DNA of 6,140 nucleotides, from assembly GCA_958448635.1 (NCBI GenBank), contig CAUDEQ010000091.1, forward strand, positions 1-6,140, written 5' to 3'. A model generated the notes under the pieces. That model made no database searches and had not been told where the DNA came from. It saw nothing but the letters and a program-made list of their open reading frames with translations. This DNA is from an uncultured Bacillota bacterium (GTDB lineage: Bacteria > Bacillota > Clostridia > Peptostreptococcales > Anaerovoracaceae). Both the position numbers and the translations under genes were made by a program. Shown here piece by piece: positions 5,939-6,140 of this stretch; within the stretch, counting starts at the first letter, position 1; each line of letters starts with the position of its first letter.

Positions 5939-5946
5939 GGGGGGGG
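5938..5946. repeat. G9 homopolymer tract
   Basis: Nine consecutive G residues begin at the last base of the inverted repeat. In this A+T-rich spacer such a run is unexpected; it could be a slippage-prone tract or an assembly-sensitive homopolymer. Confidence 0.8.
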
Positions 5947-5966
5947 AATGGTTGAATGTTTTATCC

Positions 5967-5991
5967 CGATATGATATTATCATTCATATCG
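5967..5991. repeat. Inverted repeat CGATATGA-N9-TCATATCG
   Basis: Perfect 8-bp arms at 5967-5974 and 5984-5991 are separated by nine bases, about two helical turns centre to centre. A further nested pair, ATGATAT (5971-5977) and ATATCAT (5992-5998), overlaps it. The geometry suits a dimeric regulator operator upstream of the promoter-like pair at 6057. Confidence 0.45.
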
Positions 5992-6056
5992 ATATCATCT
6001 AAGAAATATCATATTTTACTCGACAGAAATGGATAATCAGAGCATATTAAAAACAT

Positions 6057-6084
6057 TTGACAGCGTGAACAGAAACGATATAAG
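6057..6084 (+). promoter_or_regulatory. Sigma-A-type promoter candidate TTGACA-N16-TATAAG
   Basis: A consensus -35 (6057-6062) and a five-of-six -10 (6079-6084) are separated by 16 bases, with predicted start near 6091. It would drive a gene or small RNA beyond or at the window edge. Confidence 0.5.
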
Positions 6085-6086
6085 CT

Positions 6087-6102
6087 CAAGCAAGCAAGCA
6101 AG
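6087..6102. repeat. Tetranucleotide repeat (CAAG)4
   Basis: Four perfect CAAG copies run from 6087 to 6102, at the predicted transcription start of the promoter candidate. Four copies is short, so this may be chance. Confidence 0.6.
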
Positions 6103-6123
6103 GGATAACTGCGCCCTTTTTTT
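6100..6123 (+). terminator. Weak hairpin plus T7 run
   Basis: AAGGG (6100-6104) pairs with CCCTT (6114-6118) around a nine-base loop, and seven T residues run 6117-6123. The stem is only five base pairs, so this may be a weak terminator for the operon, an attenuator for the promoter at 6057, or chance. Confidence 0.3.
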
Positions 6124-6140
6124 CTGTCAATTCCAAAGCA

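Larger units (their letters stand above)
5844..6140. other. Non-coding region of about 300 bp after the operon
   Basis: No convincing coding sequence is visible on either strand. The region holds an A+T-rich inverted repeat ending in G9 (5897-5946), an 8-bp inverted repeat (5967-5991), a promoter-like pair (6057-6084), a CAAG tetranucleotide run (6087-6102) and a weak hairpin with T7 (6100-6123). No clear G+C-rich terminator follows the last gene directly. It is probably a boundary between the operon and a gene beyond the window. Confidence 0.6.

Noticed and set aside
5956..6036. 26-codon open frame after the G9 tract (MFYPDMILSF...)
   Set aside because: Short, A+T-rich and overlapping the inverted repeat; the G9 run nine bases upstream is not a true Shine-Dalgarno sequence.
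6029..6140. Open frame from ATG 6029 running off the window (MDNQSILKTF...)
   Set aside because: No ribosome-binding site, no recognisable family, and it contains the promoter-like pair and the T7 hairpin; too little sequence to support a gene, though the CAAG run in it would be a notable phase-variation signature if it were real.
1..6140. tRNA, rRNA, IS element or phage genes
   Set aside because: No cloverleaf, rRNA-like stretch, transposase motif, terminal repeats or integrase was seen on either strand.

Overview
The window looks like chromosomal DNA of an anaerobic Firmicute (Clostridia-type). The signs are roughly even base composition, strong AGGAG/GGAGGTG ribosome-binding sites, arginine codons dominated by AGA, tightly packed genes, and a set of oxygen-sensitive Mo, flavin and Fe-S proteins. 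I cannot name the genus.

Layout. (1) Bases 2-1936 encode the C-terminal two thirds of a MOP-type molybdenum hydroxylase (xanthine dehydrogenase / aldehyde oxidoreductase family); its Fe-S N-terminus lies upstream of the window. A good intrinsic terminator follows at 1966-2000. (2) Bases 2040-4406 encode a 788-residue multidomain redox protein: a GltD-like N-terminal Fe-S region, a single FAD Rossmann domain without an evident NAD(P) domain, a dicluster ferredoxin, two intact HdrB/HdrD-type CCG cysteine-rich domains, and a C-terminal 103-residue domain that appears to be a formerly separate small gene joined by loss of a stop codon. (3) Two small Cys-rich zinc-ribbon/rubredoxin-like proteins follow, at 4375-4569 (64 aa) and 4574-4915 (113 aa, DUF2321-like N-terminus). 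(4) Bases 4842-5843 encode a 333-residue paralogue of the CCG part of the large protein. Its first CCG domain is intact, its second has lost every cluster-ligand cysteine, and it has gained an acidic/His-rich and Cys-rich insertion. (5) Bases 5844-6140 hold no convincing gene but contain an A+T-rich inverted repeat ending in G9, a second inverted repeat, a TTGACA-N16-TATAAG promoter-like pair and a weak hairpin with a T7 run.

How they fit together. Genes 2040-5843 overlap or nearly abut, so they are probably one operon. The order Mo-hydroxylase, flavin/dicluster/CCG oxidoreductase, small redox protein resembles the conserved neighbourhood I recall around Desulfovibrio vulgaris DVU_1559-DVU_1557 and Clostridium ljungdahlii CLJU_RS11820 (memory, not searched). 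The likely theme is electron transfer to or from the Mo-hydroxylase through flavin, ferredoxin clusters and non-cubane CCG clusters, possibly to a thiol/disulfide partner; some of the small proteins could instead be maturation factors. The most unusual points are the stop-loss fusion, the half-dead CCG paralogue with its new metal-binding-like loop, and the long out-of-frame overlap between the DUF2321-like gene and that paralogue.
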